From Pyrenophora tritici-repentis (lineage: Eukaryota > Ascomycota > Dothideomycetes > Pleosporales > Pleosporaceae): a stretch of 64,000 nt of DNA. The notes under the pieces are model-generated. The model was not told the DNA's origin, searched no databases, and saw only the letters and a program-made list of their open reading frames with translations. The position numbers and the translations under genes were made by a program. Every line of letters begins with the position of its first letter. The stretch's first letter is position 1. Positions 10,281 to 21,175 of the stretch are shown here, piece by piece. Location of the stretch: assembly GCF_003171515.1 (NCBI RefSeq), contig NC_089399.1, positions 1,612,001-1,676,000 of the forward strand, written 5' to 3'.

Positions 10281-11845
10281 CTAAGCAAGACTGCTACCAA
10301 CATTCCACGTAACATCAGCGTTAAACGAAGCCGCCTTGTCAAAATCGTGAACACCACCATTACTCGCAATGTATCCAACATTGTTGAAATGGCGAATCAT
10401 TCTGGTGGGGTAACCCCACGCGGCAATTGTGTTGAATTGTCCGGTTAGGCCAGCCTGGGGGCAGAACGTAGCGTCTTCCTTGAACGCCTTGGACCCGTCG
10501 TTGGCTTGGAGCTGAAGTATAAAGTTGTAGTGGCGAATGTAGCTTCCAGCAGTGTCTTTTGATTCGAAGGAGAAGCAAGCGCTGTTCGCGAGACCGGCAC
10601 GGACAGTCCAACTCGCCTGGCGCTTGAGCAAAGCGGTGCTGGAAGAAGACACGACTTGAGTGTTGACGGTAGCCCCTGTGTGTGCAAGATAGCGGTCAGT
10701 GTAACCAGACGTTGTGGCGCGGAAAGAAACAGACGAGCCAATGGTGAAAGCCGGACCGCTAGTCATGGAAGTAGTGGCATATTTGGCAGCCACGATGTTC
10801 TGCTGCACCGCGTTCTCGGTGGCGTCGGTTGGGTAGCCAGACGTCATGACACCCTCGTAAAAGGTGCCTTGTCCGCTGATGCTGTTGTCGCCGCCAATTC
10901 CCAGGATGATGGCACCTTCTTTGCTCATGGGGTTGTAACCGCTGGCGTTTGGCCGAGCACCGTTGTAGTAAGTCGACAACGCGCCTGATGCAGCGTTACC
11001 CCCGCGGATGGCCCATTTGTTAGCACCTCCCTTGATGACGGTAGTAAGGAAGCGGGAAGTGACGGTTGGGTCACCGGGGTTATTTTTGGGGTTGCTGCCG
11101 GAGAACAGTCCGTTCTCCAAATCAGCCATGATCCATGGCCCGCTGCCAGCCCCTGAGCCCCAAATGGTGTTGCTGCCAAAGTAAATCGCTTCCATATGGC
11201 CATTTCTATTACGGAGAGATTTATTAGTAAAAGCTTCAATACAAACATAGTTTGGCCTACTTACCCGGTGTCGGTGTTACTCGTCTCGGCATTTCCATAG
11301 TCGAAACAGCAGCCATCGTTAAAGTGTGTTCCGTCAAACACTGCATACATGCCCTCTGATTGATCGCCTATAGCCGAGCCGACTACTTTGTTGTTGCGGT
11401 ATCCAGTTCCAGGAGAGACGAAAACTCCATATGCCTTTTGCCCATTGAGAGTGACAGGCGCACCGATAGCTCCGGCCAAGTTATCGTAGCCGCCAACATC
11501 TGGGCCCTTGAAAGCTCCAGGGGGAGCTTGAGTGAGATGGTTTCCTTTGCCAGACTGATCGTAAATGATGGAGATGAGACATGTCGTGCTTGCACAGAAA
11601 GTATCTTGAGCGGCAGCGTTGGCAACGCCCCCGGCAGATCGTGGCTTGATGTCTGTCGTGGCACCGTCAGAGCCACGTTTGACCTGGTAAAGCGAGCCGC
11701 TGTATGCATTGTACAAGGCACGAGTAGTGCTGTGTGCAGCGATGCACGGTGTGTTTCCAGAGGCGTAAATGTCGCAGGGTCCAGCAGAAACGAAAGAGCT
11801 CGTGGCTACCACTCCTAGTGCGAGGAGGGCTGATCTTGAAGACAT
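10281..11845 (-). CDS. abfB: secreted alpha-L-arabinofuranosidase, GH54 with CBM42
   Basis: Secreted enzyme releasing terminal alpha-L-arabinofuranosyl residues from arabinoxylan and arabinan. Exons 11845-11265 and 11205-10281 join in phase 2 across a GTAAGT..TAG intron, giving 501 aa. A signal peptide ends near SAG|PCDIYAS. The GH54 catalytic domain follows with its Cys-rich pattern (CIAAHSTTRALYNAYSG, ISIIYDQSGKGNHLTQAP, DGCCFDYGNAE). MEAIYFG at the exon junction carries the Glu expected to be the nucleophile. GIGGDNS carries the Asp expected to be the acid/base; these roles follow the characterised Aspergillus AbfB. The C-terminal third is the beta-trefoil CBM42 (SVSFRATTSGYTDRYLAH, GYPTRMIRHFNNVGY). 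The length is normal for the family. Confidence 0.95.
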
Positions 11846-11922
11846 ATTTGGTTACGATTAGCGCGGGGAGATGGTACCGGGCCGTGATCGACTTGATCTT
11901 CAACTATGCTCCAACGTCTCAG

Positions 11923-11931
11923 GTATTTAAA
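11923..11931 (-). promoter_or_regulatory. TATA-like box of the arabinofuranosidase gene
   Basis: TTTAAATAC-type sequence on the minus strand about 80 bp before the ATG at 11845, the usual distance for a fungal TATA element. Confidence 0.4.
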
Positions 11932-12676
11932 GGCGTTAGTCTGATATGGTTCTCCATGCGCTCGTATGATTTCCTCAGTGGTCCGTCCGTAGACTAGGTT
12001 GAATGGGGCATATGGTAATCAAGGTACGAAGATACTCCTCCAACGACAGCGAAGCATTGACTACCGTGCTTCAAAAATGTCACACGTGCACAAGTCTAGC
12101 TGGTCTATAATGGGGCGTGGCGAAGAATCAATGGGTTGATTGCGGGGATGCTGGGGTGATTCTGGCGTAGTGCCGGAAGAAATAAGCTTTGCCGAGGACC
12201 TTTTGCCATAGTCAAGATTAGGCTGCTGGAGGCTTGTAGCAGCGTTTGTCGGAGTGAATTCCACCACTTCTCCGATGATCTAGGTACGTCCGAATGAGGA
12301 AGGCGATTGATGGCGATTGATGGCGACATGTAGGTGGCGGACCCTCCATTTCCGCAAGAATCTGACCTCCTGACATCGTGTACCCGTCGCGTAGGAGTAT
12401 CTAATTAGTTCAGCTTATCATGATGCAATACGAGAATGGTGTATATTGCAAGGATAGGTATTAGCCAGTCGGTCTTGGAAAGGAAACATCTCAACAGAAC
12501 TTGACATTTGCTGCTGGCATGATAGCGAATGCATTAAGCAAGATGGAAGTTACCACGAGAACGCCACGCATGCCTGGTACCTTGCAGGATGACCGAGAGC
12601 TTTCTTTTGCAGTTTTGCCGAAGTGAATATATTGACGTTGTTTGGCACCTGAAGTGGAAGGTAGATATTGTGGTTT
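11932..12676. other. intergenic region, unassigned
   Basis: No conserved gene is visible. The minus-strand frame ending near 12534 is the outward extension of the inverted match at 12677-12764 and may be a remnant of the HTH-like exon described there. Confidence 0.35.
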
Positions 12677-12764
12677 TCGAAATACCTTGAGCCGCCTGGA
12701 TCTGGTTAGCTTGGTGCCCAAGAACATCAACTCCCATAGTAATTTGTTAGTAAATTAATGCAGC
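12677..12764 (-). repeat. left inverted match with HTH-like exon start
   Basis: 88 bp whose reverse complement matches 15959-16046 with about eight differences. On the minus strand it reads TTTACTAAC (branch-point-like), ATTACTATGG, then an open frame GVDVLGHQANQIQAAQGIS, which looks like a helix-turn-helix start. Differences between the two copies fall mainly at third codon positions. It is either a terminal inverted repeat of a two-gene transposon or one of two inverted relics of the same exon. Confidence 0.6.
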
Positions 12765-12877
12765 AGCCGTTTCCCACCTCCAGAAGCCCATGAAGCTAGT
12801 CCTGTACTCTAAATCGTTCGTGTATAGCGTTTTGTTTGTGTGGAGCTTGTTGCGAGCTCAATCTAGCTGCTGTTGGG

Positions 12878-14572
12878 ATGCCGCCCAAGCGCCAGCGTAA
12901 GCCGAAGCAGCCATTCGATCAAGGCGTTAACCCGTCCTCCCAGAAGCGTAGAGCGCCAGCAACTAGACAAAATCCTACCCATTTAACGCCTAAACGTGTC
13001 CGCCGTGAGGCGCTGCCGTCGCCTCCAGCGACTGCCCCGCCGCGCCGTCAAAGCCCGTTGTCCGAGCCTGAGCTGCAAGCCACCCAAACAGCTGCCTCCG
13101 CGCAAGCTGAAGATATCGTTGGCGAGGATGAGGATACTTTCGAGGATGGAGATGGCGATCCGCTGCCTGAGGATGAGGATGAGATCGCTGCTAAGGGCGC
13201 TGCCGGTAGTGTTGAGGATGAGGGAGAGCCAGCGTACCGACGTCAAGAAGGCACTCCATGGCTGCCTCGCTCATCGCAAGCGCTAGAGGATGAGGTTAAT
13301 CCTGTACTGCGCGTTAGGTGGAGGGCTTGCCTTGGTGGTGATATGGAGAAACACTTTATTCCTGAAGCTGCCGATAGCGAGCACGGCGTACGGCTGTACT
13401 CGCTGCATTTCGACGACCTATGGCAGTGGGTAGATGACGTTGTTGCAGAATTACGGCCAAAAAGAGCGAAGATCTCATCTGTTTGCACTGTTGTTTACCC
13501 AGCTAAGCAGGCCAAACGCGAGCGCGCGATAAAGCGATTGCGGCGAGGTGTTGATGCAACGTGGAATAGCTTTCAGCGCCTTGTTGTAGAGGTTGATAAC
13601 TATGTCAGCGAGCCAGTAAACGTCGATTTCGAGCTCATCTTGGCTGAAATTCCAGGGGAGCAGCAGCCGTTGCCAACGGTTGTCGACGGTCCTCGTCGAC
13701 GCACCGCAACGGTGATTCAAGAGGAGGGGCTTGCTGGTGTAATAGCAGCTGAACAAGCAGGTAGCGGGCATGCTATTGCTATCCGGGATAGATGGCGCTG
13801 TACAGATACCCATTGCGAGAACTATCCTTATTGCTGCTGGATGGCGCCAACAGCGAGGCAGCCAGCGCGCTTCGAAGATCACCTCTTTGTCAACGGCAAC
13901 ATTATCTCCATGTGGGCAAGAGCAATTACAGCGAGAAGGGCAACGTACGATGAGCCATCTGATGATGTACGGCTTGCAATTTTGAGAGCAAAGGACCTGC
14001 GGGTGCATGAGAAAACGCGCAAGTTGCGGGCGGCTGGAGATGGCGACGATGATATCAAAAGCTTAACAAAACTGCTCATCGTTGGACAGCTTGAGCGGAT
14101 GAACAGGCAACCTCAACAGGAGTCTAACTTGCAGGCAGCTGCACCAACGATAACAAGAGCTGAGGTATCTAGTGCATCTCAGTGGGCGCCTATCCGATAT
14201 GATCATGAGCAGGAGATTAACGAGCATACTAGTAATTTCTTTAACTACCTTAAGTTAAAATTTCCTACAGTTGGAGAGGACATTAACGAGCTTTATAAGA
14301 CTCTTGTTATTGACGGAGCTATGGATATCAACCTCTTGATGCAGCCATCTGGTGATATCTTGAAGTTGTGGACGCAGCATTTCAAGCAGCCTCCTGGCTG
14401 GTTTTTCACGCTACAAAACACTGCAAAAGAATGGCAAGCTGGGTACCAGGGTCTCACAGATCGTAACTGGAGACGAGTCGAACGTTGTAAGAAAAGAGAA
14501 GAGATTGCGCGCAAGAAATTGGTGGTTGAACCGTCTAGCAGTGTTGTGGAGGATGATGGCGAGAATGCTTGA
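12878..14572 (+). CDS. transposon-associated protein of unknown function
   Basis: A 564-aa ORF beginning MPPKRQRKPKQPFDQG; an in-frame ATG at 12836 would add 14 residues. The N-terminal 60 residues are basic and Pro-rich (nuclear-localisation-like), followed by an acidic tract (EDEDTFEDGDGDPLPEDED). The core has a possible metal-binding cluster, CTDTHCENYPYCCWM (residues about 310-325), then RFEDHLFVNGNI. A conserved-looking C-terminus contains HTSNFFNYLKLKFP and QHFKQPPGWFFTLQ. It is tail-to-tail with the transposase at 14877-15887, and both lie between the inverted matches at 12677 and 15959. The codon pattern and setting suggest a passenger or accessory gene of the element rather than a host gene. 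I cannot name a family. Confidence 0.6.
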   Translation: MPPKRQRKPKQPFDQGVNPSSQKRRAPATRQNPTHLTPKRVRREALPSPPATAPPRRQSPLSEPELQATQTAASAQAEDIVGEDEDTFEDGDGDPLPEDEDEIAAKGAAGSVEDEGEPAYRRQEGTPWLPRSSQALEDEVNPVLRVRWRACLGGDMEKHFIPEAADSEHGVRLYSLHFDDLWQWVDDVVAELRPKRAKISSVCTVVYPAKQAKRERAIKRLRRGVDATWNSFQRLVVEVDNYVSEPVNVDFELILAEIPGEQQPLPTVVDGPRRRTATVIQEEGLAGVIAAEQAGSGHAIAIRDRWRCTDTHCENYPYCCWMAPTARQPARFEDHLFVNGNIISMWARAITARRATYDEPSDDVRLAILRAKDLRVHEKTRKLRAAGDGDDDIKSLTKLLIVGQLERMNRQPQQESNLQAAAPTITRAEVSSASQWAPIRYDHEQEINEHTSNFFNYLKLKFPTVGEDINELYKTLVIDGAMDINLLMQPSGDILKLWTQHFKQPPGWFFTLQNTAKEWQAGYQGLTDRNWRRVERCKKREEIARKKLVVEPSSSVVEDDGENA

Positions 14573-14876
14573 AGCTTAGTGGCCTGAGCGTTTTTGGTGA
14601 CAGCGGCCCGTGCCCGCTATAGTGTTGAGGTTTTTCAGGCGTTTCAAATGCGCTGCAACAATAGTCTATTTGGATAGCCCTATGTACAACACTACAACGT
14701 TATGCGATTATAACAGGTTAACTTCCTAAGATAGTTCTATATGTATAGAAATAGCTCTTATTTTTTTAGAATTATTAAATCGCTTTTGTGGGTTGCGCAT
14801 TAAGGTGTAATCGTTCGCATTTGTATGGTATCATCTACCTATAGAAACGTACTGTGGCATCCATTTAAAAGCACAA
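14573..14876. other. AT-rich 3' region between convergent ORFs
   Basis: About 300 bp of AT-rich DNA between the stops of the passenger-like ORF and the transposase. No gene is seen. Confidence 0.5.
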
Positions 14877-15887
14877 TTAATAGGGATAGCCACACCTATG
14901 GAACCAGCTTCTGCAGTTAATATTACAGCACACCAGCTGCGCTGCATACTCAAGAAAGACCCCAAAGTCAATGAAGTTCTCCGCTTGCGCTGAATTCCTT
15001 TTCATCCACCCCTTGAGCTGCTTAAAGCTCTTCTCGATGGGGTTGAAATCTGGTGAGTATGGCGGCAGATACTCAAGGAGTACTCCAGCACTTTGGCAAA
15101 GCACCCGTACACGCTCTGATCGATGGATGGAGGCGTTATCAAGCACGATTACTGAGGCTGGCCCTGGGTGAGGATTGCAGAACGGCAGCACTTGAAACTC
15201 TAAGAAGTCTTCTAGGATCTCAGATGTAATCGCGCCTTGAAAGATCTTATAGCTTATGTAGCCATCTATCGTCATGGCTGGCAGCAGCGACCACCGTTCT
15301 GATCGCCTGAAGCTGTGTGATAGCTCCACCGGCTCCCCGATTGGAGACCAGCCATACTTGCGGTCGCCCGTACGCTCATTGCAGGCGCTCTCGTCCAACG
15401 CAACGATCTGCTCCGCCTTATAGTGTTGCGCCATCCTGGCAAGATAGAGGCGGCGGAGTGGCTCACTCTGCTCCTTTGCCCGCTTTGTTGCAAGCTTGCG
15501 AGACCATCTCATCTTCTCTAGCTCTCGGTAAACGCTCGCAAGGCTTATCCTAACGTCGTACTCGTCGTACAAGAAGTCCCTCATCTCATCCATGTATGCG
15601 CCCGGTGAGCCATTGAGGTATGCCTGAAGGCCTTCGCGCTGAGCTTGCCGGAGTATAGATGGCCGCCCAAGTCGAACGCAGCGCGGCGGATAAGGCACGC
15701 CCCAAAACTCTAAGCTCAACCTCAGCTTTGCTACTGTGTTACGGCTCGCACCTGTAGCTCTAGAGATGGCTCGATCACTTTCGCAGGCAGCAATTCGGTC
15801 GAGGATAGCCTGGAGAACAGCGGGCTGCAAGCGGTGGCCGGTGCCTGGCATCGCGATGAGATGGGCTCGAGAAAATTGCAACACCAA
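14877..15887 (-). CDS. DD34E transposase, IS630/Tc1-mariner superfamily
   Basis: 336-aa transposase, intact. The N-terminal helix-turn-helix region (AILDRIAACESDRAIS, GASRNTVAKLRLSLEFWG) is followed by a second HTH (RDFLYDEYDVRISLASVYREL). The DDE catalytic domain has Asp in VALDES, Asp in VLDNASIH and Glu in NPIEKSFKQLK; the second and third are 34 residues apart, hence DD34E. Translation may start instead at the internal MPGTGHRLQ (ATG near 15851). No disabling mutation is visible, so the element could be autonomous. The superfamily uses TA target duplications, but I could not fix the element ends. Confidence 0.9.
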   Translation of the reverse strand: MVLQFSRAHLIAMPGTGHRLQPAVLQAILDRIAACESDRAISRATGASRNTVAKLRLSLEFWGVPYPPRCVRLGRPSILRQAQREGLQAYLNGSPGAYMDEMRDFLYDEYDVRISLASVYRELEKMRWSRKLATKRAKEQSEPLRRLYLARMAQHYKAEQIVALDESACNERTGDRKYGWSPIGEPVELSHSFRRSERWSLLPAMTIDGYISYKIFQGAITSEILEDFLEFQVLPFCNPHPGPASVIVLDNASIHRSERVRVLCQSAGVLLEYLPPYSPDFNPIEKSFKQLKGWMKRNSAQAENFIDFGVFLEYAAQLVCCNINCRSWFHRCGYPY

Positions 15888-15958
15888 AAACGCGAGTCAG
15901 TAGAGGCGATCGCAGCAAACAATGAACTTCAAATACGTTGTGGGTGTTAGAAAGCGTG

Positions 15959-16046
15959 GCTGCATCGATTTACTAACAAATTACTATAGGAGTTGATGTT
16001 CTTGGCCACCAAGCCAACCAGATCCAGGTGGCTCAAGGTATTTCGA
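15959..16046 (+). repeat. right inverted match with HTH-like exon start
   Basis: Counterpart of 12677-12764. It reads TTTACTAACAAATTACTATAG, a plausible intron end, then an open frame GVDVLGHQANQIQVAQGIS that stays open to a TAG near 16162. The match to the left copy stops at TATTTCGA on both sides. Confidence 0.6.
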
Positions 16047-16562
16047 GAAACACCCATAGAGTATGCGGGGTAGCAGGATGGGAGCGGAAGGCTCTCCAAA
16101 AAGAGCATCCACCACGTGCCTACCGTCACCCCGCTGTCAGAATAGCTAGCCTCCTGCAATAGAGACACCACTATTAAACATGTACTTAACGAAGTGTTTG
16201 CGCGAATATGACAGTGCTCGTGTTTTCTCCACTATCCACGGCTGTACCTAAAGATGCGGGTCCATCATCGGTGTCAATCAATGGCACGGTCCTTCACGCT
16301 AAAACGCGTACTTCGCTCCATGAAACAGGAGCTTGATGACAGAAAGATTCTGGTCATGGGATTTCAATCATTAAATGAGCCCTAGTCTCAAATTTGGAAT
16401 CTATTCTATTGGTATTCCCAGGGTATTCGAACGTGGTATCAATCGCCAATAAACAAAATGCCAGCCGAATAGAAGCGCCATATACGAAGCCAGTCGTATA
16501 CGCCGTGCATTATAAGGCATGGACTTCTCGGTATCGTTCTTCGCAATCATCAATCGGAAGGG
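16047..16562. other. intergenic region
   Basis: Apart from the tail of the HTH-like frame (to about 16162), no coding sequence is recognised. It forms the downstream flank of the rhodopsin-like gene. Confidence 0.4.
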
Positions 16563-18168
16563 CTACCTTTCGTACCCATTAAGTCTCGCGGCCAAGGGCG
16601 GCAATGGCATGTGGTTCTCGTGGAACCCCCCATGCATTTCGTGTAGTGACAAACATCTTGGCGAAGGTTCACTTTGCCATTCCACCTCGCTTGTCATCGT
16701 AATCGTCATGTCGCAATCGACATGTTCCGATATACTCTTCGCGCGAAATTTGTCGAACAGTCGGTTGGTTTTCTTCTTGGGCTGTGGCTCCTCATCCAGG
16801 ATTCCGCCCTCGCTCCCCCGTTCCGAATCGTCCCGCATCAATCCTGCTTCCGCATCCGCCCAGTGCTTCATCTCATAACTTTGACCATTGTCACTTGCGA
16901 GCTCTGGTGCGCCTAGGGGAGGTTCGGACTTCCGTCGCGATAGATACGCTGTTGATGCGCTCGGCGTCAACGTTTGCGTGGTGTTGCCGGCTGATCTTTT
17001 GACGGATATGCCGCTTTGGAGTGATCCGGACAGACTGAAGGGTATCTTCGCAAACAGTGGCTTTAGTACAGGGGTCGAGGCGCATATCTACTGCTGGTTA
17101 GTGCCGTATGTATTTGGAGCGGATCTACTCACTACCCCTAGGTCTATCTCCACGGCAGCTGAAATCCACAAGGGATATGTGAACCAAGTCTGGTCCCATT
17201 CGTTGAAGAGACTCCGATAGATAAACCAAGTTCGAACAATACCAGCAGCGGTGACGATAAAGCCCATACCAAACAGCATAGCTACAGCGAGCCGCTGATT
17301 AAGAGGCATTTGTAGCTAAGAAGTATTAGATTGCCAGTGATGATGACGGTTTTTAGCAGACTTACTCTGAATACCAAAGGCATTGGCGTTAATGTAGTGA
17401 GGAGATCCGCAACGGAGTTGATGACTCCGCATATCATTGTCAAAACAGCCTCGTCCATGCATGAGTCCGCTGGCGCGTCGATGGTCCAGTAGTTTTCCAC
17501 GGGAGTGCAGAAAAATATCGCCATGACAGTTAACGCGATGAAAGAGGAAACGGTATATGCGACATTAACGTGAACCAGCCACTTGAACCACCTAGTGTAA
17601 GGTTTGGATTAGTATTTGTGCGATACGGATGAGGTACACGTAGGGCTACTTACGTCAGTCCCGAATCCGCTACCAGTCGATAGTAGAAACAGTGAAGAGA
17701 CAATCTTGTGAATGTCGCAGCCGCAGTGAATACGACCTTGGCTGCCATGGCGATTTTGTATGTAGGAACTATTTGGGTAACAGGGACATCCCATTCATGC
17801 CTAAACAGCACAAAGTCAGTGTCTAATCTACATTGAATTTATGCCAGTTCATAGCTTACCTGTCCCATCCATATCTCTCGTTTGCCAGGAGAACAACTGC
17901 AGTCAGACCTACTGTAAAAAGCTGTATACGTTAGACAATGCAATATCAATAGGGTTCAAAGACTTACCAGAGCGAGCAGAATGAACACATCGTCTATGCC
18001 GAACCATCTCTTGACAACCAAGCGTGTATACAAACGCGCACACACTGTTAGTGTGGCTAGTGTCATGAAGATTGCGTTGACAATGATGAGTGCTGGGCCA
18101 CGCGTCTCGGGATCAACATAGTTTGGTGTCGGCCATGATAGAATCACGTCCAGCGGTGGGAGCTGCAT
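16563..18168 (-). CDS. rhodopsin-like (PTH11-type) integral membrane protein
   Basis: Seven-helix fungal membrane protein of the rhodopsin-domain/PTH11-related class; such proteins are candidate surface receptors, ligand unknown. Six exons restore a 444-aa frame: 18168-17964, 17911-17860, 17800-17654, 17591-17366, 17315-17136 and 17087-16563. Family signs are ALIIVNAIFMTLATLTVCAR (TM1), ARLYTRLVVKRWFGIDDVF, ERYGWDRHEWDV, FCTPVENYWTI, CMDEAVLTMICGVINSVADL and WFTYPLWISAAVEI. The cytosolic tail is about 170 aa, hydrophilic and Ser-rich. The first donor is unusual: only GTCTTT at 17963 keeps the frame, because the consensus GTAAGT four bases upstream leads into a stop. The acceptor choice at exon 2 (ending TTACAG) depends on this. 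Confidence 0.85.
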
Positions 18169-20968
18169 TCTGAGTTTTTGATGGCCGCAATAAGCTCGTA
18201 AGACATGCGGTCGCGGCAGTCGAACTAACAGCGAATAGACAAATGGGATCAGCTTCTGGGGGATCGAGGAGATGGCCCATCCCTAGGGTGAAGACCTCGA
18301 TGATATGGTCCCTAGTGGGGCATGCCGTTAGCTCTTCTACTGTCTGAAGCAACCGATTGATTCTTGGCTTTCGTTAAGGTGCTGGCGTCACATAGGCTGC
18401 GAACTCGCGTAGTGGTACACGGCCCTGCACAGCAAGGACAATCACGGCACATCAGCAGGGTCCACGGACACGCCCTGGCCGCACTATGGAACGGGACAAT
18501 ACAAAATAGCTCTTGCGCGACCGCTTGACACGAGTATAGCCATGTGCGCTTGGATGGAAAGGCCACTTAGTGATGATTCCCACCTTGGGCGTATCTCCGA
18601 AACCGCGTCCTGTGTAGCAGAGGAGAACCGCAATGTTAGCTCGCCGGATGCCAAATCTCCGCACCGAGTCCGTCTATCAAAAGGTTCGACTAAATGGACA
18701 TGAATAATGTTCCTTACTTGGTTACCCAGTGATCTCTCAGGATTCTCGCCCAAGTAGCGCACGGGAACTAAATATCGAAGCTTTCGGAGGTACACACCAG
18801 CCACCCGGCTCGATCGTTCCGGCGTCTGAACGTGACGTGGAGACGGTCAACACGTGAATGCGTGCCCATCCATGGTACATGTTCGCCGAATCGCAGCGGT
18901 GATTACTACATCGACAGGTTCTCAAGGGAAGGTCAGTCGAGAGCGGACTGTGTCTGCAACCACGAGTGGGCCCCCTATGACTAGCGTTGAGCACCTTCCA
19001 TTTACCCTGCGACGATCTCAACACCAAGAAACTTAAAATTATGGACACCTCTCCATCAGACTACCGTCTCCGCGTCATGCTTGAGACAAACAGGCATCTT
19101 ATATACAAACAGTAGGTGCCATAAGCCTGGCTGGCAGCAAGCATCCCGAATCGGCTTGACCTTGCACAGCGTCACGGCAATACTACGGCAATGCGCAGTC
19201 AACGAAACATTAATGGTGTTGCGCAGAGGTCTATGCGTATGGGGGTGGCCTGGAGAAACGCATGCTTCTGGATCGTAATTGTCTCCTAGCTAGTAAAACG
19301 GTACGGTACGTATCTGATACCTGGCCAGGGTAGCCCAGCTTACCTATATACTGTAGACAATGAGATGCCCACATTGAATCCTTCGCTCCATCTCGGTTCC
19401 AGAAGCCAGATTGCTGGATTCTCTCCAGAACCCTCTCTGGCCCATTTGCCGGGATCGGATTATGACTCGGGGCAGGCTCTCAGCAACGTGCTGCAAGCCG
19501 CTCAATCCCCCATATGTGGCTGCGTGGCTGAATGCTGCCTAGGAAGGAAAAGGAACCAACATGCTCTCGAGACGGAGATAGGCACGCCATGAATCTTGAC
19601 TTTGCGATGCCGACCGTGACAACAGGCCATATGTTTGCGCGATCACAGATCAGACCGGGTCGCTACAAATGCCTTTCTCAGCACATATGCCAAATTTAAG
19701 TACAGGGATGACCCGCGCGATATCGCCCCACACTGTTGCGCGATCGACAAATCCTCGTTCTTCGCCACGCTTTATACATTTCTCTCCTTTTACTATACAC
19801 TTTTCAGGGCAACGGTACGTACATCAGACATGGCAGATTTCTGTAGTTAATCGGCATCGGAGTCAAGTCCGGTCATGCCAACATCGCCCAAAGTTCTGTC
19901 AAGCCACCTCAGACTTCGTTGACGCTTGTTGAACCACGTGGGACTCTTTAGTCGCACCAGGTACACTTTTCATCGGGCTTTTCACTACGCGATACCTTCA
20001 AGGTTATTCCTGGATGTGTTCTCAGGAGTTGAACATATCATTTGCCGTTTTCAGCGCCGTCGCGGGTGGCGGTACTAAACACTTGGCGAGTCAGGCTTCG
20101 GAAGGCTGCAGCCGTGCCGTTCCAGGGCATAGGGCTTGCGACCGCGAGCTGTTCATATACATTGGGCGTGGGTACAGGAGTGGATGACGAAACGGGCTTT
20201 GTGGCGGGTGTAAACATGGTATTGAGCAAGGGGAAGACATCTTACAAATACCTTCCAAATGTGGCATGAGTTCGAGTGGCGTGTGCAGGGTGGGTAAGGT
20301 AGTGTACCTTGAGCGGGACAGATCTAGAGGCGTTCACGGCTAGCAATGCCGACACATGGAGTGGATCATTACTAATGTTTAGTAATTTTACGCATACACA
20401 CAATCCCGCGAGTATCCCTAAGCCTGTGTGTAACTACAAGTTGCTCGTCGCGCGCAACAAGTGAATGCGCCACCAGTCATGCGGGCCTCAACCAGCGAAC
20501 CATGGTCTTGGCAAAGTGTGATATCCTTCAGATCAAAATCCTCAATTCATTTCTCCAATATTCTTCCATTCAGTCTCACTCGTTTGCCAATAACTATATA
20601 CTGGGCGAAATTGTCGCTAGCGAGTTCCGGAAGTCTCGCATCGTTACCGGTTTCTGGCAAATCTCCGTTGTCACCAGGGTTCTCATCGAACATATGAACA
20701 TCATGTCCTTTATTTCCATCCAGAATGCTTACCCCTCTGTATAAGTCGTGCTACTTGCACAAGACCGGGGGTAACATGCACATTTACTGCAGTGCCAATC
20801 CACGGCAAGTATTCCGGAGATTCATGTAAGATACACAGAATTCTGCATAGCCTCACAAAGCTGACGTAGACGCCAAGTCATGATACAAGCTTTCTGGCCA
20901 ATGGTAAAGTATGCCGAGTCGCGGAAGGTAATCAATAAATAATTTTCTTTCTACTATTATACAAGTCC
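18169..20968. other. gene-poor 2.8-kb region
   Basis: Only short unrelated ORFs occur on both strands. No recognisable domain, tRNA or repeat was seen, and base composition is ordinary. The right end is the insertion point of the Ty3 element at 20969. Confidence 0.4.
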
Positions 20969-21156
20969 TGTAACGGGCTGAGCCTCGAGTCACATGACTA
21001 GGCTGCTAGCCTAGTCGCTTCCCCGGCAACGTGAGGGCCGTGCGCCAACCCAAACAAAGCAGGCTCGCCGCTTGCGTCTTACCTTCTTTCTTCATCTTGA
21101 CTGTAAATAGCATCTGGACTAGGTAGCTGGAATACAGTCCCTACAGACCGTTCACA
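20969..21156 (+). repeat. 5' LTR of Ty3 copy 1
   Basis: 188 bp, TG..CA ended. It looks identical to the 3' LTR at 29332-29519 and to both LTRs of copy 2 in reverse orientation. Confidence 0.95.
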
Positions 21157-21168
21157 TACAGTCAAGAT
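21157..21168 (+). promoter_or_regulatory. self-complementary primer-binding site
   Basis: TACAGTCAAGAT directly after the 5' LTR is the exact reverse complement of ATCTTGACTGTA at 21094-21105 inside the LTR. In Tf1/sushi elements the mRNA 5' end folds onto such a site and primes reverse transcription without a tRNA. This predicts transcript initiation close to 21094. Confidence 0.65.
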
Positions 21169-21175
21169 CAAGAAG

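Noticed and set aside
1118..11845. Secondary-metabolite gene cluster around the monooxygenase
   Set aside because: The neighbours are an unknown protein, an F-box protein, ELP6 and a GH54 enzyme; no backbone synthase is present.
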